This document shows positions 45,250 through 58,501 of a DNA stretch of 64,000 nt, piece by piece; the stretch's first letter is position 1, and every line of letters starts with the position of its first letter. The position numbers were made by a program, and so were the translations under genes. This DNA comes from Spirometra erinaceieuropaei. Taxonomy: Eukaryota; Platyhelminthes; Cestoda; Diphyllobothriidea; Diphyllobothriidae. A model generated the notes under the pieces. It saw only the letters and a list, made by a program, of their open reading frames with translations, was not told the DNA's origin and made no database searches. The DNA lies in contig CACRXP010000721.1 of the NCBI GenBank assembly GCA_902702965.1, positions 89,347-153,346 of the forward strand, in the 5' to 3' direction.

Positions 45250-46690
45250 GGTTTTTGCAATTTGCATAATCTAAGGCTTTTCATCGTTTTGACCATGGCT
45301 TTCTTCTCTTGAAACTTCCCACTTTTAGAATAGGTGACAAACTTCAGGATTTCATATCACCCTGCTTGAGTGATCGCACACAACTTTGCATGACTTCCAA
45401 TAATATCTCCAATCCCCGCATGTGTGAGGAGTGGATTTATTCAGGGTAGTGTACTCTACCCGCTAATATTTTGCCTTTGTGTTAACGATGTAGGAAATGT
45501 ATTTCAGAATGGTAAGCCCTTCACGTATGACGATGATCTAGAATTTGCATATAGGTATACGCCGGCAGATCGTGAGATCGTGCTCCAGCTCCCAAAAAGC
45601 GACCTACAGGCCTTTGCCCAATAGTGCCGCACATGACGCCTTTCTCTCTCTTGGTATAAATGCTCAGTCACGGTGGTCGGAGAAGACCATAAACCTTAAG
45701 TAAGTATTGACGGTCACCCCTTAATGTGCCTGGCGTTATTAAGGATCTGAGTGTATCAAACAACCAAATTCCGAATCTTTCGGATCATTTCGCCCTGACA
45801 GTCCCCCAGAGCACGCTGAATGTCTGGTTTTATTTTCCGAAACTTTAAAACCAGCGATATTAGAATGCGCCTTTTATAACATGTACGTTAGACCTGGTCT
45901 GGAATACTGTTCATTTTAATTTAGCCTCTTGCGTGCTTCTGAGCGGAAGAAAATAGAATCCATTTAACAATTTTTTCCGAGGGCGTTTTAACCCCGGAAC
46001 ATTGATATTTTTCTTACCAAGAACGTTCCCGGCTTACAGGTCTTAATTTTGACGGTTTTGTAGATTACAAAAGAGACTATTTTTGCTATTTACGCTTTTA
46101 TATGATCCTACTTCTAACCCACAAGCTACATTTAGAAATCCTGTCCACCGCAACGTACCAGAATCCATGAGGTTTTTTATTTCTTCCTCTGGCACGTACC
46201 ATTTTGAGAACGAAATTGCTATTTGGGATAAATTACCCAGGACTGTGAATACGGCAAAATTATCCTGTGAGTGAAAGGATTATCGATTGCATTTTGCATT
46301 CAAAAACCACACATCATGAGTGCTGAATCCATTTTTCGAATGTACCGTAGTGATCACGTTCGTGGTCTTTGACCCCTTTGGCCGATCTCACCAAGGACAA
46401 TTCCATTAGTCATTAGCGGCAGACTTTCCCCAGGCCTTCTGCTTTGTCCAGCTCTAGCTTCATAAAAAGAAACGACGACTTGTAATATACGATGTAGTGC
46501 TACCCCTCCCCTTATCGACTATCGTCATTTCATGGGCAGAATTTTGTTCTCCTGAACCCCTGTAACTATAAAAAGCCATCATCACTTTAATTTTAATTTG
46601 TGGAGCAGGGTTTTTTTCACTGCTGGCCGTATTTGCGTTTGACCTTCCCTGGTAATGCCTTTAAGCTAGCATTAAATACAATTGCTTATA
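45250..46690 (+). mobile_element. LINE of a fourth type, 3' part, decayed
   Basis: The RT piece reads SGFIQGSVLYPLIFCLCVND (family SGVPQGSVLGPLLFLLYVND), then FTYDDDLEFAYRY at about 45517-45550, where the catalytic YADD has become YDDD. A C-terminal piece (46083-46274) reads ATFRNPVHRNVPESMRFF and ENEIAIWDKLPRTV, like the RNSFSxRVVNxWNxLP block. The 3' UTR (46275-46690) is shared with block 2 of copy D. Upstream, FRIGDKLQDFISPCLSDRTQ (45325-45385) fits the RT palm. Frameshifts and stops throughout. Confidence 0.65.
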
Positions 46691-46779
46691 CAATTTATTC
46701 CTCTGGCACGTTTCGTTAATTATCGTCCTTTTTATCTGTGAACGTTATTTCTATTTAAAAATTCCGTAAAATTATTCTT

Positions 46780-47120
46780 TGTTTAAGTGGACTATTACTT
46801 GTTTTCTGCAGTCTAAAAAACTCCGACATATTTTCTCGGTCTCTGATCCCCTGGTCCATCTCACAACGGACAATTACTTCAGCCACCATCAAACAACAAT
46901 TGTTAAATGCTACCGTTTGGTCCAACCGCTAACAAACAACGGGTTTAAAATGCTTTGGTTTGGTCCAGTACTAATATCCTGTGCTGGAATGGAGATTGGG
47001 AATATCCAATGCAGCGTTGTCTATCTATTTTTGACTGACTTCATTTCATGGGCAGCGGTTATTTTCTCCTGAACCATCAAAACACTATCCTCAGTATTCA
47101 ATTATTGGGAATTTTATTTC
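46780..47120 (+). repeat. Second, diverged LINE 3' UTR unit
   Basis: It repeats, in the same orientation and after a 90 bp gap, parts of 46.35-46.57 kb: CCCCTGGTCCATCTCACAAC against CCCCTTTGGCCGATCTCACC, and TTCATTTCATGGGCAGCGGT...TCTCCTGAACC against GTCATTTCATGGGCAGAATT...TCTCCTGAACC. It is probably the 3' end of another truncated insertion or a local duplication. The 97-codon frame crossing it is not considered coding. Confidence 0.45.
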
Positions 47121-47354
47121 AGTTTGAATTTGTCAGTATACCCATATTGAATAAAATTCTTACTACTATGAGCGCAATATATTTGCTGGAATACTTGACG
47201 GTCATCGGAGCCGGCTTGATTCATAGGGAACATAATGCTACTTTACTATCTATTTCTTCTTGATACAGATATTACATTCTGCTTATCTAATATGTATACT
47301 ATAAGGGATGCCGGTTTGTGAATGAATGCCTTCCGGCTGCACGCAAAAACGTTT

Positions 47355-48180
47355 CTCATTGATTGCCGACGCCCCTAAATATCCAATTGTATCTCGCAGA
47401 AAAAAGCATAATAATATTCATTCTTACTCCCATTCGGTAGATAATTACGTATTCTTTTAATTTTATCCTCGAAGTTAGGGTATAGTTCGGTTTTAAAATG
47501 TTTCCAATTGTGAGACTTTTACATACCATGAAATGGCCGTTCATATTTTGACATGTCTTTGCATTTACCAATGTGGTTAATAAAGTTATCAATGCGGATT
47601 AAATCCACAGCCAAATTTTATGAATCCTTAGTGATCTCCCCATATTATCGCAGAGAATTTACGACTGGTAGTTTGGAAACCTTTAATCTAAGCGTAAAGG
47701 TAGAACGGATTCGAAATTATTAAGGAATTAGAAAAGTTTGCAAAAACCAAATTATACCCTTCCTTTGATTAAAAGATTGGAAAACGACGTAATTGTCTAC
47801 CAAATTGGCAGAAAAATAAATATTTTATGTATGTCTTTCATGAAATATAATTGGACTTTTTGGGCCATCAAAAATCATTGCGTAACCGACATACTACAAA
47901 GTAGTCATTTTTTACAGAGTGTCGTTCTTTCATGCAGCCGAAAGGAAATTCATTTGAATGCATGCATCGTGGGATGACTGAATTATTATAGAATTTTGTT
48001 AGAGACGGAGAAGGTTTAAAACCCTACTTGATTACTCTTTTCGAAATGAACCGCATTTCGGAATTTCGGTTAAATATCTGGAGTTAGCCCACCTACTATA
48101 ATTAACATGCATTTCTTCCATCGAAACGGAACAAATTTTGGAATTGTGGTTGACATTTCTTGAGTAAGTCCACCAATTGC
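47355..48180. repeat. AT-rich repeat copy 4 with inverted partner (foldback)
   Basis: The left arm (about 47359-47600, minus) and right arm (about 47680-47900, plus) are inverted copies: ACTATACCCTAACTTCGAGG on minus against AATTATACCCTTCCTTTGAT on plus, then AATACGTAATTATCTACC against GACGTAATTGTCTACC. The right copy runs on to AGTTAGCCCACCTACT at about 48090. A further partial repeat of the last 75 bp (GACATTTCTTGAGTAAGTCC) follows at about 48110-48180. Confidence 0.6.
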
Positions 48181-48444
48181 GTTCCGAATTATACTAATTT
48201 TTGTGTTGACAATTAGTTCGTTTGAGAAAACTCCGGAGTGGGAGCATTGTTTCCCGAAACCCGTGAAGGTTTATCATCCTGAATTGTTTTTGACAAGCTG
48301 CTAAAATGCCACGCCATGTCAGCATTAGCGTGCGCTGTCCTCGTGTCATGCAGCCCATATGCAATTTGTTTGTGTGGCACTAGACAATTTATAAATGAAT
48401 AGTGCGCTTTTTTACAGTTTTTTTCCTCTTTTCTGTTAACTTTG

Positions 48445-48985
48445 TAGATTGTATTGAGTTTGCCTAATAAGTTCCGATATCAGACGACTGTTGACAATAT
48501 ATGTTCTCCAACCTATTGAATATAAACTTGTCTCAACCTACTAAAATAGACTTTCTTTAATATGTGTGCATAGTAGTCGGAAAATGTACTTCTATCAGAC
48601 AGTGAGAGATGGTCAAGTATGTGTTTCACTTGTGACTCTCCTTCATTCGTAAATCGATTTGACATACTTCCCGGTGAGGTATAGCCTTCCAAATAATTGG
48701 TTGCTCTTCAGTTGCAGATTTTATCAAATGCGCCTAATAACTTCCTATATGATACGACTGCTGACGATATTGTTGTACTCCAGCCTATTGAATATAAACT
48801 TGTCTCAACCTGCAAAATTGTGTCTTGGTTAATATTTCGGCATAGTAGTCGAAAAAAGGTACTTCTACCTGATAGTCAGAGATCGGTCGAGTATGTGCTT
48901 CATTCGTTAATCAACTTGACATTCTTCCCGGTGAGGTATAGCCTTCCAAATATCTGGTTGCTCTTCCGTTGTCAAATTTATCATT
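48445..48985 (+). repeat. Direct tandem duplication, unit about 270 bp
   Basis: Two adjacent direct copies share CTAATAAxTTCC, CCTATTGAATATAAACTTGT, CTCAACCT, GGCATAGTAGTCG, CATACTTCCCGGTGAGGTAT-like and AGCCTTCCAAATA in the same order. Copies are diverged, so the duplication is not recent. The 132-codon plus frame 48697-49095 starts in the second unit; the first unit has no matching open frame, so it is probably not coding. Confidence 0.65.
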
Positions 48986-48989
48986 CTCT

Positions 48990-51900
48990 CATCATTCCAA
49001 AATCCTTTGTGATGACAATCAATAACGGACGTATTACGATTATTCTTAACGTTCCTAACACATCCCCGAACCCTACTCTGCTATCAACTGTATGACCCAT
49101 TTTCATATCGACCCGCAATCAGTCGGTCCACTAATCATGTTTATAAACGATATTATTACATCGTTTCACGCTAATTGTAAGGGATGGGCCATTGGAAAAT
49201 ACGATTAAACCGCCAATGCATCATTGCTAAAAGTTTATTCAGGTAACATTTTGTCTGTCAAGCAAATCTGATTTTTACATGCCCCTAGCAATTGTGCCAT
49301 TCAGCGGACAACACCAGATACACAACCCCGCTTTAGTTATCTTGAATTACAATCCCAATTCATGAAGGGAAGATCATTCATAAATCTAACCGAGACAGCA
49401 TAGTATCTGGTTTTAGACGTATCCACTATTTGAAACGCCGACTTGAGAAACGTAGCTCACGGTAGACGGGCAGGAGTCGCGGATGCGCCTGCATTGGTTT
49501 GAACACGACCATGTTAACTTCGCTTTCATTTGCAGTTGCCGCCATGGTTACTTTAAACCAAGCCGGACATATTCACCTTCCAGATGTACCGACCTCCTTG
49601 ACGTGTTTTAACCCACCAGACATTAAGACAACTACAAGCTGCGCTCAGACAAGCGGTCACTAGGAAAAATTAAGTGGGATTGCTTTCTTTGAATTCAAAT
49701 TGACGAGTTTTTAAAATCGATCGCTTTCAAAGAAACTTAAAATTTCTCTAAAATCGGAAGATAATAGGGGGGTAGTAGTCTCGAACAGAACTTCGAAGGA
49801 CCGGTACGGAGCTCCATTAGACATTACGCTCGTGGGAAAGCAAGGCTAAACACACACCGCAATTCTGCAGACCCTTGCATAAAATCCATAATATTTATTA
49901 TGGCCCATAACCTTTTAAGCATATACTGACCAAATCATGCATTTCGACCCAGCTTATTGTTCAGACAAAATAACCAATGACAAAAAAGAATGTCAAATAC
50001 AGATGGAATGGTAAATAAGAAAAATCTGTGGAAGTATGCTACTCTTCCAAGCTGTTCGGCGTTACACTGCATAAAAGGTGATACATATGTTCCATGCAGA
50101 TAGAGGGTGAAAAAAATAAGTGATGAACATTTATTTATAGTCGCCGATGCCGATGTAATATAGTCATATTAATGACTATGGTTATGCAAATAGATTACGT
50201 ACTGAACTTTAAATGACTTTAGTATAGTATCCTGTGGAATAATCTAGACTGATAGGCATAAAGCGACACGCATATTTCCTCTATACTGCCTGTGGAAGTT
50301 ATATACCGTTGAGAAAAATTCAATACTGTTTTTATTAAGTTAAGTCCACCTAATGCACGGGTTCAAAAGAAGAAAATTAAAGTACAATCACTTACATATA
50401 TCTTATACATGGTTCAGTATTCAGAAAAATTATCACCGAAATAGGATCCGATCTAAAGAGAAGCTCACGACGCTTCTCAAATAGCAGACCTCTGCGCATA
50501 ACTTTAGGCGTTTAGTGGTCACTAGGCAGTACGTTCTCGTTACATAACATCTGCATTATTATGTTTAAAATCTTTATTACGGTTTGTGTTGAAGCAGTTT
50601 GCTACAATCTATAATCTGCAGTGCGACAGTGGTATTGAGTCTGCTACGTTCACTTGTACGTGTTGCAGGTCCTGGCGCTGTAATCTAGGCAACAAATGCA
50701 AGTACACTTTGTTTTATGTGGATGTTGAAGATAGACTTCCTGAAATGCTTGAACAATCAGGATTTGGCTAAGGGCCAGTTAAATAAACTAAGCCAATTTG
50801 TTTTAATGTGGCAACTGCAAGCACGGATATGAATCAAATTCTCAATATTCTTTAAAAAAATCTATGTTAACTGAAACGGTTTTCAAGGAGTCCATTTTGG
50901 GAGGACGTTGACAGTTTAGGAGTCCGAACTCCTAACCTGCTCCTCAGATCCCGCCAAAACAAATACGTGCGAGTGAATAACTTTTATGACTATGTTAGCG
51001 GTGGGCACAACAAAATCGGCCAATCGATTTTAATGTCTGCACCGAATTAAAATATGCGAAATGCAGGAGGGAAACTAATTCGTACTGACTAGGTGATCGA
51101 AAGCTGAATAATCTCATGTCATCATCTAATTGATGATAGCTTGTTTAAAAAATTCTCAATGTTTGCATTTTATCTGCGACTGTTAATCTGCATTTTAGGC
51201 AAGTAGTTTATGTACAAACGCAGGACCCTTTTGAGTCACGTCATTTTTTTGCTTTAAACATCCTGCCAGTTTTTATCGCTATTGTAAAAGAATTGATAAG
51301 ATATTTCCTCAATTCTATTACGATAGAGACACGTGTCAAATATATTTATTTATGCACTAAATGCAGCAACCCAATGTAAAGAAAGAAATTTTGTCTTATC
51401 AAAGTAAGGTTGTTTATTTACCGTCATTGTGTCTTAAGAGGTTATTTTTGGCGGTATTTTAACGATATACTCTGACATAGAAAAAACCATTATAACTTCC
51501 TCTAATAGAGTCATACAGCCTCACTTTTTCTCAAGTTCAGTAACTCGTCACGGGTCCACAGCCTTCTTTCTAACGTGCAACGTACGATAATCTGATATGT
51601 TTATGAATAAATTTATTTTGTATTTTTTTCGACTGAAAAGTATATCTAGTGTTACGTAAAATTCAACAATTTAGGCATATTGTTACGAAATAGTCTATTA
51701 AATCCTTTAGAAACGCACGTGACTTCGACACATATGAATTCCAAAATTTCACCAAATATACATGCGTTCATGTCAAGAATAGCCAAGCAAAGAATGACAT
51801 ACATTTTACACTAAAATTTCCAAACAAAATATTTATATTATGCATTGTTATATGCTTTCAGTTGGATCTTATTGTGAAACCAACTCTGAATAATACATAA

Positions 51901-54900
51901 CTACAACTTTCAAACAGCTACTTAAAACCGCATTCAATTCAAAGGGACCGTTCAACTCCCCGAATGTGTAACCGCATTATTTAGTCGTTTGACGATATTT
52001 TTTGACGAAGATTTGAATTGCGTTGATGATAGCAGCAGAGGGATGGTAATGTCGCTGTTTCCTATTGCACAGTCAACATTTACGCTTCGGTATTGACATC
52101 TAACGGTCAACGCAAGGCATTTTCATCCGACAGCGTTTGGTCTAAGAGAGATTACACAAAATCCCGTGAGCGCAATTCGGCAAAACGGATTCTTGCCAAT
52201 TTTATCTTGGTCCGTAAGAAAAGTAGATTTACGGAAATAATTGCATTCGCAAATCAGCACAAACTTTCCTTTAGATCAAAAACTCCCAAAACCCACAAAC
52301 AATGCTAAACATAAGCAAAATTTCACAGACGTTGCAAATAACGTCCTTTTAACGCTTTGGACTGTACTGCACGCTCGGTTTCCTTTTGGATGTTAGTCCT
52401 TCGTAAGAACTTCCAATCAGAATGCCGTATATCACGCTAAGTAATAAGTTCGAAATAAATGTTTATTACAGGAAATGCCTCCGTTCTTCTTTCATGCCGT
52501 TGATTTCGATGTCTTTGCTCTTCAGTAACCGGTTGCTTTTAAATTGAGTATTTTTAAGGATTTAGACATTTCTGCGCATGGCTATTGGCAGTGTATATAG
52601 GCAGGCAAATGCTTCTTTAGGTGACTTTGTCTTTTTGTTTTCAGGAATGCGCCATGATCTTTTCTATAAGAGAACATGGTTAAGGTGACTTGAACGGTTT
52701 CACTCTAAACGTTTTGCCCTACGTGTGCTTATTATGAAATTAAAGAAATAAGAGTACATCCAGGTTCGAACAAACTGCATTGACCTCATCGTAGGGTGCT
52801 AAGCTGCAGTATGCAGCCCCCGTATCTGCTTTGTCGGAAGCCCGATCGCTGCTGATACGTGAAAACCAAAAACGTTTGTTCTCAGTTCGGCACTTTAGTG
52901 GCAGAGTAGACAGGTAGTTAATAGTACGTTTTCCGAGCAATCTCGGTTACACACACAATGCAGAGATGCAAGAAATTGGACGAGTGCCATTATCAACCTT
53001 GCTGCAGTCGTCTCATATAAAAGTGAAGACGAGTAACAAGATAATTGTAAACGTGCAATTAATGATTAGGATAAAATTTATGAGGGAACCAGAACTAATA
53101 GCTACGTTTCCTCCTTCGAGTTTAGAAAGAACCACTGTTAGATTATTTTCGAATATCGAGCGGCATGCAGACATCCAGCTTTTGCATCTTTTATTTTAAG
53201 GAAAACGGCGCAAATCGATTCATAAGAAGGCATATTTAAAACAGTTTAATCGGAATACATCTAAGATTTTTTTATTTTGGGTGGGTTTTTTGTAATGCAA
53301 ATAAGCGCGCTGCGACGCACTCTCATGCAAGCCGACACAAGTGTCTCATATTAGAGTGCAATTATGCAAATGTCACCTCATTTATGTAGTTTCACGCATG
53401 ATTTACTCAAACTCATCGTCTTATGTTTACCTATGTAATATACACATCAGTGCTTGCCTCGTCACAAGCGCGGTCGCTCGTCACTGTCGACAACTTTCTG
53501 ATCATTATACATATCTCAATTTCAACGTTCATATCAAAACATACTCGCAGTTAATAGTAAATATTTTTAAAAAAACCCTATTATAAAAAATAATAAGATA
53601 ATGATAAGATGTGTAGCCGGTGTAACTGTTGACAATGCTGTCTTCGTTACAAAGAAAAGCTAACAGTAATGAAGATCAATTATAATTTCGAAGCTGTTGA
53701 CTAACACTACGCGATAGGATCGGAGATGTGACTATGTTTTTTGCAGCGTGCTTGTAAAAACTGTTCGTAATTCTATGTTTGGATAATATGTAGCACAGCT
53801 AAATCCGACAGGGAGAATAGAAAACCAACTCTTTGTTTCTACATCATAATTCTACTTTTTGCGGAGTACTCATAACAGTAATTTACTGGCATTTTACACG
53901 TGTGGCATACGGTGTCTGTTACGATGTTTCTATTTCATGTGTTCTAAAAGCCCTTAAACAAGAATCCATTACGGTAACCATTCTGTCCAAATAAAGATAT
54001 TTACTTCGAAACAGTTCATAGTCTTGACAACCTAACTGAAAATTGTTCAGCAGAGTTGCTGAATAAAGGTAATTAAAAGATATTGTTTGCAAAGAATAGG
54101 TCTTCAAGTAATCATTCATTGGCGTAAACGATTTTACTCACCTCAAAATTCCAGGTGCAGAATTATCTTTTGAAAATTGTTGGCGAAATGGCAAATTCTG
54201 CTGATAGGAAACTGAACGAAAGGAGAGAGTTTCACCTCAAAAACCTCAGAGCGTGCAATCAATGTTGATTCCTAGATTTAAAGATGGAGTGAACAGATCT
54301 TAGTCCTTCTGCATGCATAGCACCTTGAAAATAGTTAACTGCCGATGAGATATCCTTAACGTAAATTGAACAACGGAAGAGGACATAAAATAGTGATTTG
54401 TGGGACACCATCTATAATGGGGTTCCCATCGGATGATAAAGGCCCCAATAAAACTGATGGTTTACGATTAAAATGATATGATAAAATAGAGTCAACAAAG
54501 GGGCAATAGCCAAGCATCTGGTGCAATGGAGATTGGTATTAGATTGCCTGAGATTGCGATTAATTGTTGCCTACTCTGGCGGTTTTTGACGGTTTAAAAA
54601 GTGCACTGGGTACTCTAAGCTTTCGACTACTGCCTCTTTGGTCGTCGTCTGTTTACTCTATGCTACATCCTCTCGAAAAAATGGCTCATGTATGTATTGA
54701 CTATTAATAGGTCGTTCGGGTACTGTGGTTCGTCTCTCTTGTCGTTTGGCGTCCTGAAATATACCTCAGCTATTTGGAATATATTGCAGACATAGTAAAG
54801 TTTGTGATACAGAAGATGCTTGATGTGAAATTATGGGATCAGGCTTAAATTGGTTGACACACATACTTCCGTAATTAGATTGTTGTACAAAACCCCCAAT

Positions 54901-55779
54901 CTAGAATGGAAAAAACATTTTACATGCGTCCTAACCAAATATCGGATTCATATATTATGAAGCAAAAACAACCTTAAACGTCTTTGGTTTCTTATGTCTT
55001 TATGATGCACACTTTTAAGCTTATTGACGTTAAAGTAAAAAGCAACATAACGTCAAGAAATGCGTCGCTAAAGATGCAGTCCCGAACAAATCTCCGTGCT
55101 TCTACTTGCCCATTATATAAGAAGATTATATAAAATGACCCAAGGATTACGATGTAGATTTTCCACGTTCACTTGTAAAACATTGCTAAGGACGGAGGAA
55201 TACGTGCACCATTTATGCGAAGAATGAGAACAGAATTGTGGAAGCGTTCTTCACCAATATACCGATTGTCATTTGCTAGTTTTCGGCCAGATAAGAATGC
55301 GTAATTTGGGTTCGCGAAATGACATGAGATAAAGCATATTCGGTTTCGGGAAATCGCACAAGTACATTTCAGGACGTGACAGGAAAGAAGGACGAACATG
55401 ACGTGTCTCCAATTGGGAAAGCATGGAGTCCGCCATCATTGAAAAATAGAGAACTATAGTGCTTCGCACTTTTTCGGTGTCCATGGACTAACTGACGTAT
55501 TTCGTCAGGTAAGCAGTCTGATATAGTCTAGTATTACTGGTCGGGACACATGAGTGCTTGCCACTCTGCTTGCTTGTTTTCCCTGTAGTCATTCACGGTC
55601 GCGTTTACTTGTTGGCTGCGGTCCTGTAAACTGTACGCATCTTACACGGCTTTTGCCAAGTTTGGTCAACCGTTATTAACGCGTTTTTTTTAAGTTTAAA
55701 TGGGGGTATCATCAGCATGTTTGGCGGCTAAATGAAAGCTAGATGTACTTTGTTTCAACCATTGAAGTTCTATATACTT
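48990..55779. other. No supportable gene in 6.8 kb
   Basis: Long AT-rich stretch. Frames of 60-90 codons occur on both strands (for example 52093-52308 plus, 53341-53586 plus, 53919-54119 minus and two overlapping minus frames at 55169-55484). None has a recognisable motif, a paralogue in the window or paired splice signals. No RNA gene was recognised. Confidence 0.4.
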
Positions 55780-56350
55780 TAAACTGTCAAGCAACGTCAG
55801 CGTCAATGTAATCGGCTAAAACCGACGACGTGCTTTAAGATATCGTGAATACTGATTTTGAGCTACTCCATATTAACCGTCAAAAATACTTCGCGTCTGC
55901 ATAATGTCGTCCGGACACTGATCAGAAATATGATGGAAGAGTCAGCGTTCTGTTTTCCAGAAGCTGGTCAGCAGGGAGGCCGAAAACAAACCTTTTAGAA
56001 AACATCCCAAAAACCTCATTTGAATCGGGATCACTGTTCTTGGGCGATAGCAATTAGGAAGATGCCGACCTCTGCAATTACTGAGTCCTCAGCTAAGCCA
56101 AGGTGCCATATTAAACTATTTCCATCTCTTGTTATTTGTGCGTGTGAAACGACTTCATGTGATTGAGATGACCTCTTGAACGGCCGCGATGTAAACCTGC
56201 ATGACCCTCGTCGGCATATGTCAAGTTCTGTCTGCAAACCGCATTTATTTATCAGAGTCCATGTGGTCACATATTTTGGACAGATCTTTAGACTAGTTTG
56301 ACACACATTTTGTCACTGTTAACATGTGCATAAAAGGCGGCAATTTGAAA
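55780..56350. repeat. Interspersed repeat, uninterrupted copy
   Basis: It aligns with the two outer parts of 26.49-27.42 kb without the 350 bp insert found there. The minus frame of 91 codons at 56031-56306 lies in the conserved part, but the 26-27 kb copy has no corresponding long frame, so I treat it as non-coding. Confidence 0.5.
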
Positions 56351-56854
56351 AAAAATCCATTATGTTGTTTAGTCTGAAAATGAAGTTAAAACAGAGCCAC
56401 ACTACAGAGTTCTATATTAGAAAGCATTTCGATGACAGGATATTCGAGGCGGCATTGACTCCCGATCGCTTTTTCTAGTTAAATAAGGTGATGCATGCAG
56501 ATGCTCTATTTAGCTATAACTTCGCTGTAATAAATTAAGCGCCGCTGTTTCAAACAGTAAATTCGCTTTCTTGACGAACATTTTGATCCCATCTCCATCC
56601 CTCGATGAATGATTGCAGTTGTAATCCCATGAGTCACTGCGTAACTTAGTATGCCGCAAATAAATATACATAAACGTTTTTTCTACTATAAAGATGGGTG
56701 TATTTTCCTTTGGAAAAAAGTAAGTCTCTCTAGTTTTGTCGATTGAAAATGTCGTCAGACTATAGGCTTCAATAAAATAAGTGATAGAACTTGATAGTAG
56801 GCTATTCAAACATTGCAGCCGAATTTGCCAACCCGCTAAGAATTTTCTAGCAGA
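56351..56854. other. No supportable feature
   Basis: A 119-codon minus frame (56510-56869) opposes the start of the PLE and has no motif. Nothing else recognised. Confidence 0.35.
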
Positions 56855-57004
56855 ATCATAAAAGTACACAAACAGGGCGCTCCTCTCCGGCCTATTGTAT
56901 CACTAAAGAGCACTCCAACATACGGACTGGCAAAGTGACTGTCCCAACTTCTTAAGTTTCTGACCTCAGATTCGAACAGCGCAGTCAACTCGTCAACGCA
57001 ATTC

Positions 57005-58147
57005 TTGGAGAAACTTAGAAGAGTAAGTCTCCTGCTAAGCGATGTAATGGTTTCCTTTGATGTCACGTCCATTTTTACTTCCAGCCCGCAGCACCTGTCA
57101 GTCGTGACCATCGAACTACTCCTACGAGAGGAATGTGACGAAACGGAAAATCGCCTCGGACAAGCCCAAATCATCCAGCTCCTAAAGTTCTGTCTCAAGA
57201 CGCACTTTACTTTTGACGAAACTATCTACAAGCAGGTGAAGGGAACGCAAATGGGTTCGCCGATTTCGGGAATCAGAGCCGAGGTGGTCCTACAGCGGCT
57301 GAAGTCGCTGGTTTTCCGACACCACAGACCGAAATTCTGGGCTCGGTATGTAGATGACACCTTCGTCGTCATCGAACGGGATCAGGTGCTGACTTTCAAA
57401 GAACAACTCAACGCCGTCTTCCCGGACATTCAATTTACGATGGAAAAGGAGGAGGAAAACAATCAGCTGGCCTTACTCGATGTCCTCGTCTGCCGCAAAG
57501 ATTGAGGTGGTCTGAAAACCAAAGTGTTCAGTAAAGAGACAAATACGACGCAAATAATGAACTTCAATAGCAACCACCCCATCAGTCACAAACGCACTTG
57601 CATAAGGGCGCTATACAGGCGCGTTGAGGCGCACTGCAGTGAAATGGAAGACAAGGCTGCTGAATTGCAATATTTTCGATGGTTAATGAGAGCCAACGGT
57701 TACCTGCGCAACTTTGTCAACCAGTGCATACGAAAAGGACACCAGAGACCAAATTCAACTGGCCCCAAATTTTGGCGAGCTCTTCCGTACGTGAAGAACG
57801 TCTCGGAAGCCGTCAGTGGTCTTCTCATTCCACTTGGAGTTGGGGTTGCACACAGGCCGGAAGCAACCATTAGGCGCCAAGTCATGAGGCACAAAGACCC
57901 ACTGCCACAGCAGGAAACGTCTGGAGTCGTCTACCGGATCTGGTGTAGTTGCGGACAAAGCAATTATGTCGAAGAAACTGGGAGATTAATCCGTACGCGA
58001 ATTGGCGAGCACGCAGCAGCAGTGAGGCGGGGAGACGCTAACTCTCAGGTGGCGGCACACTCGACGGGACCCGGCCATAATTTCAAATTTCAAGAGGCCG
58101 AAATCCTCTCAAGGGGTGACAACCGCGTGAGCCGCGAGGTGCTCTAG
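57005..58147 (+). pseudogene. PLE polyprotein, RT and endonuclease core
   Basis: Two frames, 57005-57505 and 57524-58147, are in register and separated by a single TGA where the family has a codon between CRKD and GGL. The RT copies element RNA primed at a nick made by the GIY-YIG nuclease (family knowledge). All RT core motifs read well. Loss of the Glu at 58145 and four further stops mean the copy is dead, but the lack of indels suggests it is not very old. Confidence 0.75.
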
Positions 58148-58501
58148 TCATGGTTCTCAGACCCGCAATACATCAACTAGCACAATGACCTTCCGGTACC
58201 ATATTCCGTCCTGAGATTTTCCCTGGGCAGGATAATCAGTCACGCGAAGAGGGCGCGGGCGAACAATTATCCCAGTGACAGTGGGCCAAATTGCCGAGCC
58301 ATCGTCACACGAGCATCCAGCATGGATGACGAAATTACGACAATTAACGACTCGGACTCGGACCGACAAGCCACCACCGCATCAATGACAATCCCAGCGG
58401 TGATTGCGATGGTTTTAAATTACAGTAAACCTACGGCCCCACGACAGCCACGTGCTATAAATACAGCACGTCTTGTGCCACCATCACCTTTATCTGCGAG
58501 T

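Noticed and set aside
48697..49095. 132-codon plus frame over the second tandem unit
   Set aside because: The first unit of the duplication is not open in the same frame, so coding constraint is not supported.
53919..54145. Exon ending at a good minus-strand donor (GAG|GTGAGT near 54140)
   Set aside because: The upstream sequence has stops in the frames tested and no acceptor or paralogue supports it. An isolated donor consensus is expected by chance.
55169..55484. Two overlapping minus frames that together could form one frameshifted protein
   Set aside because: No recognisable motif in either, no paralogue in the window, and no splice sites that join them.
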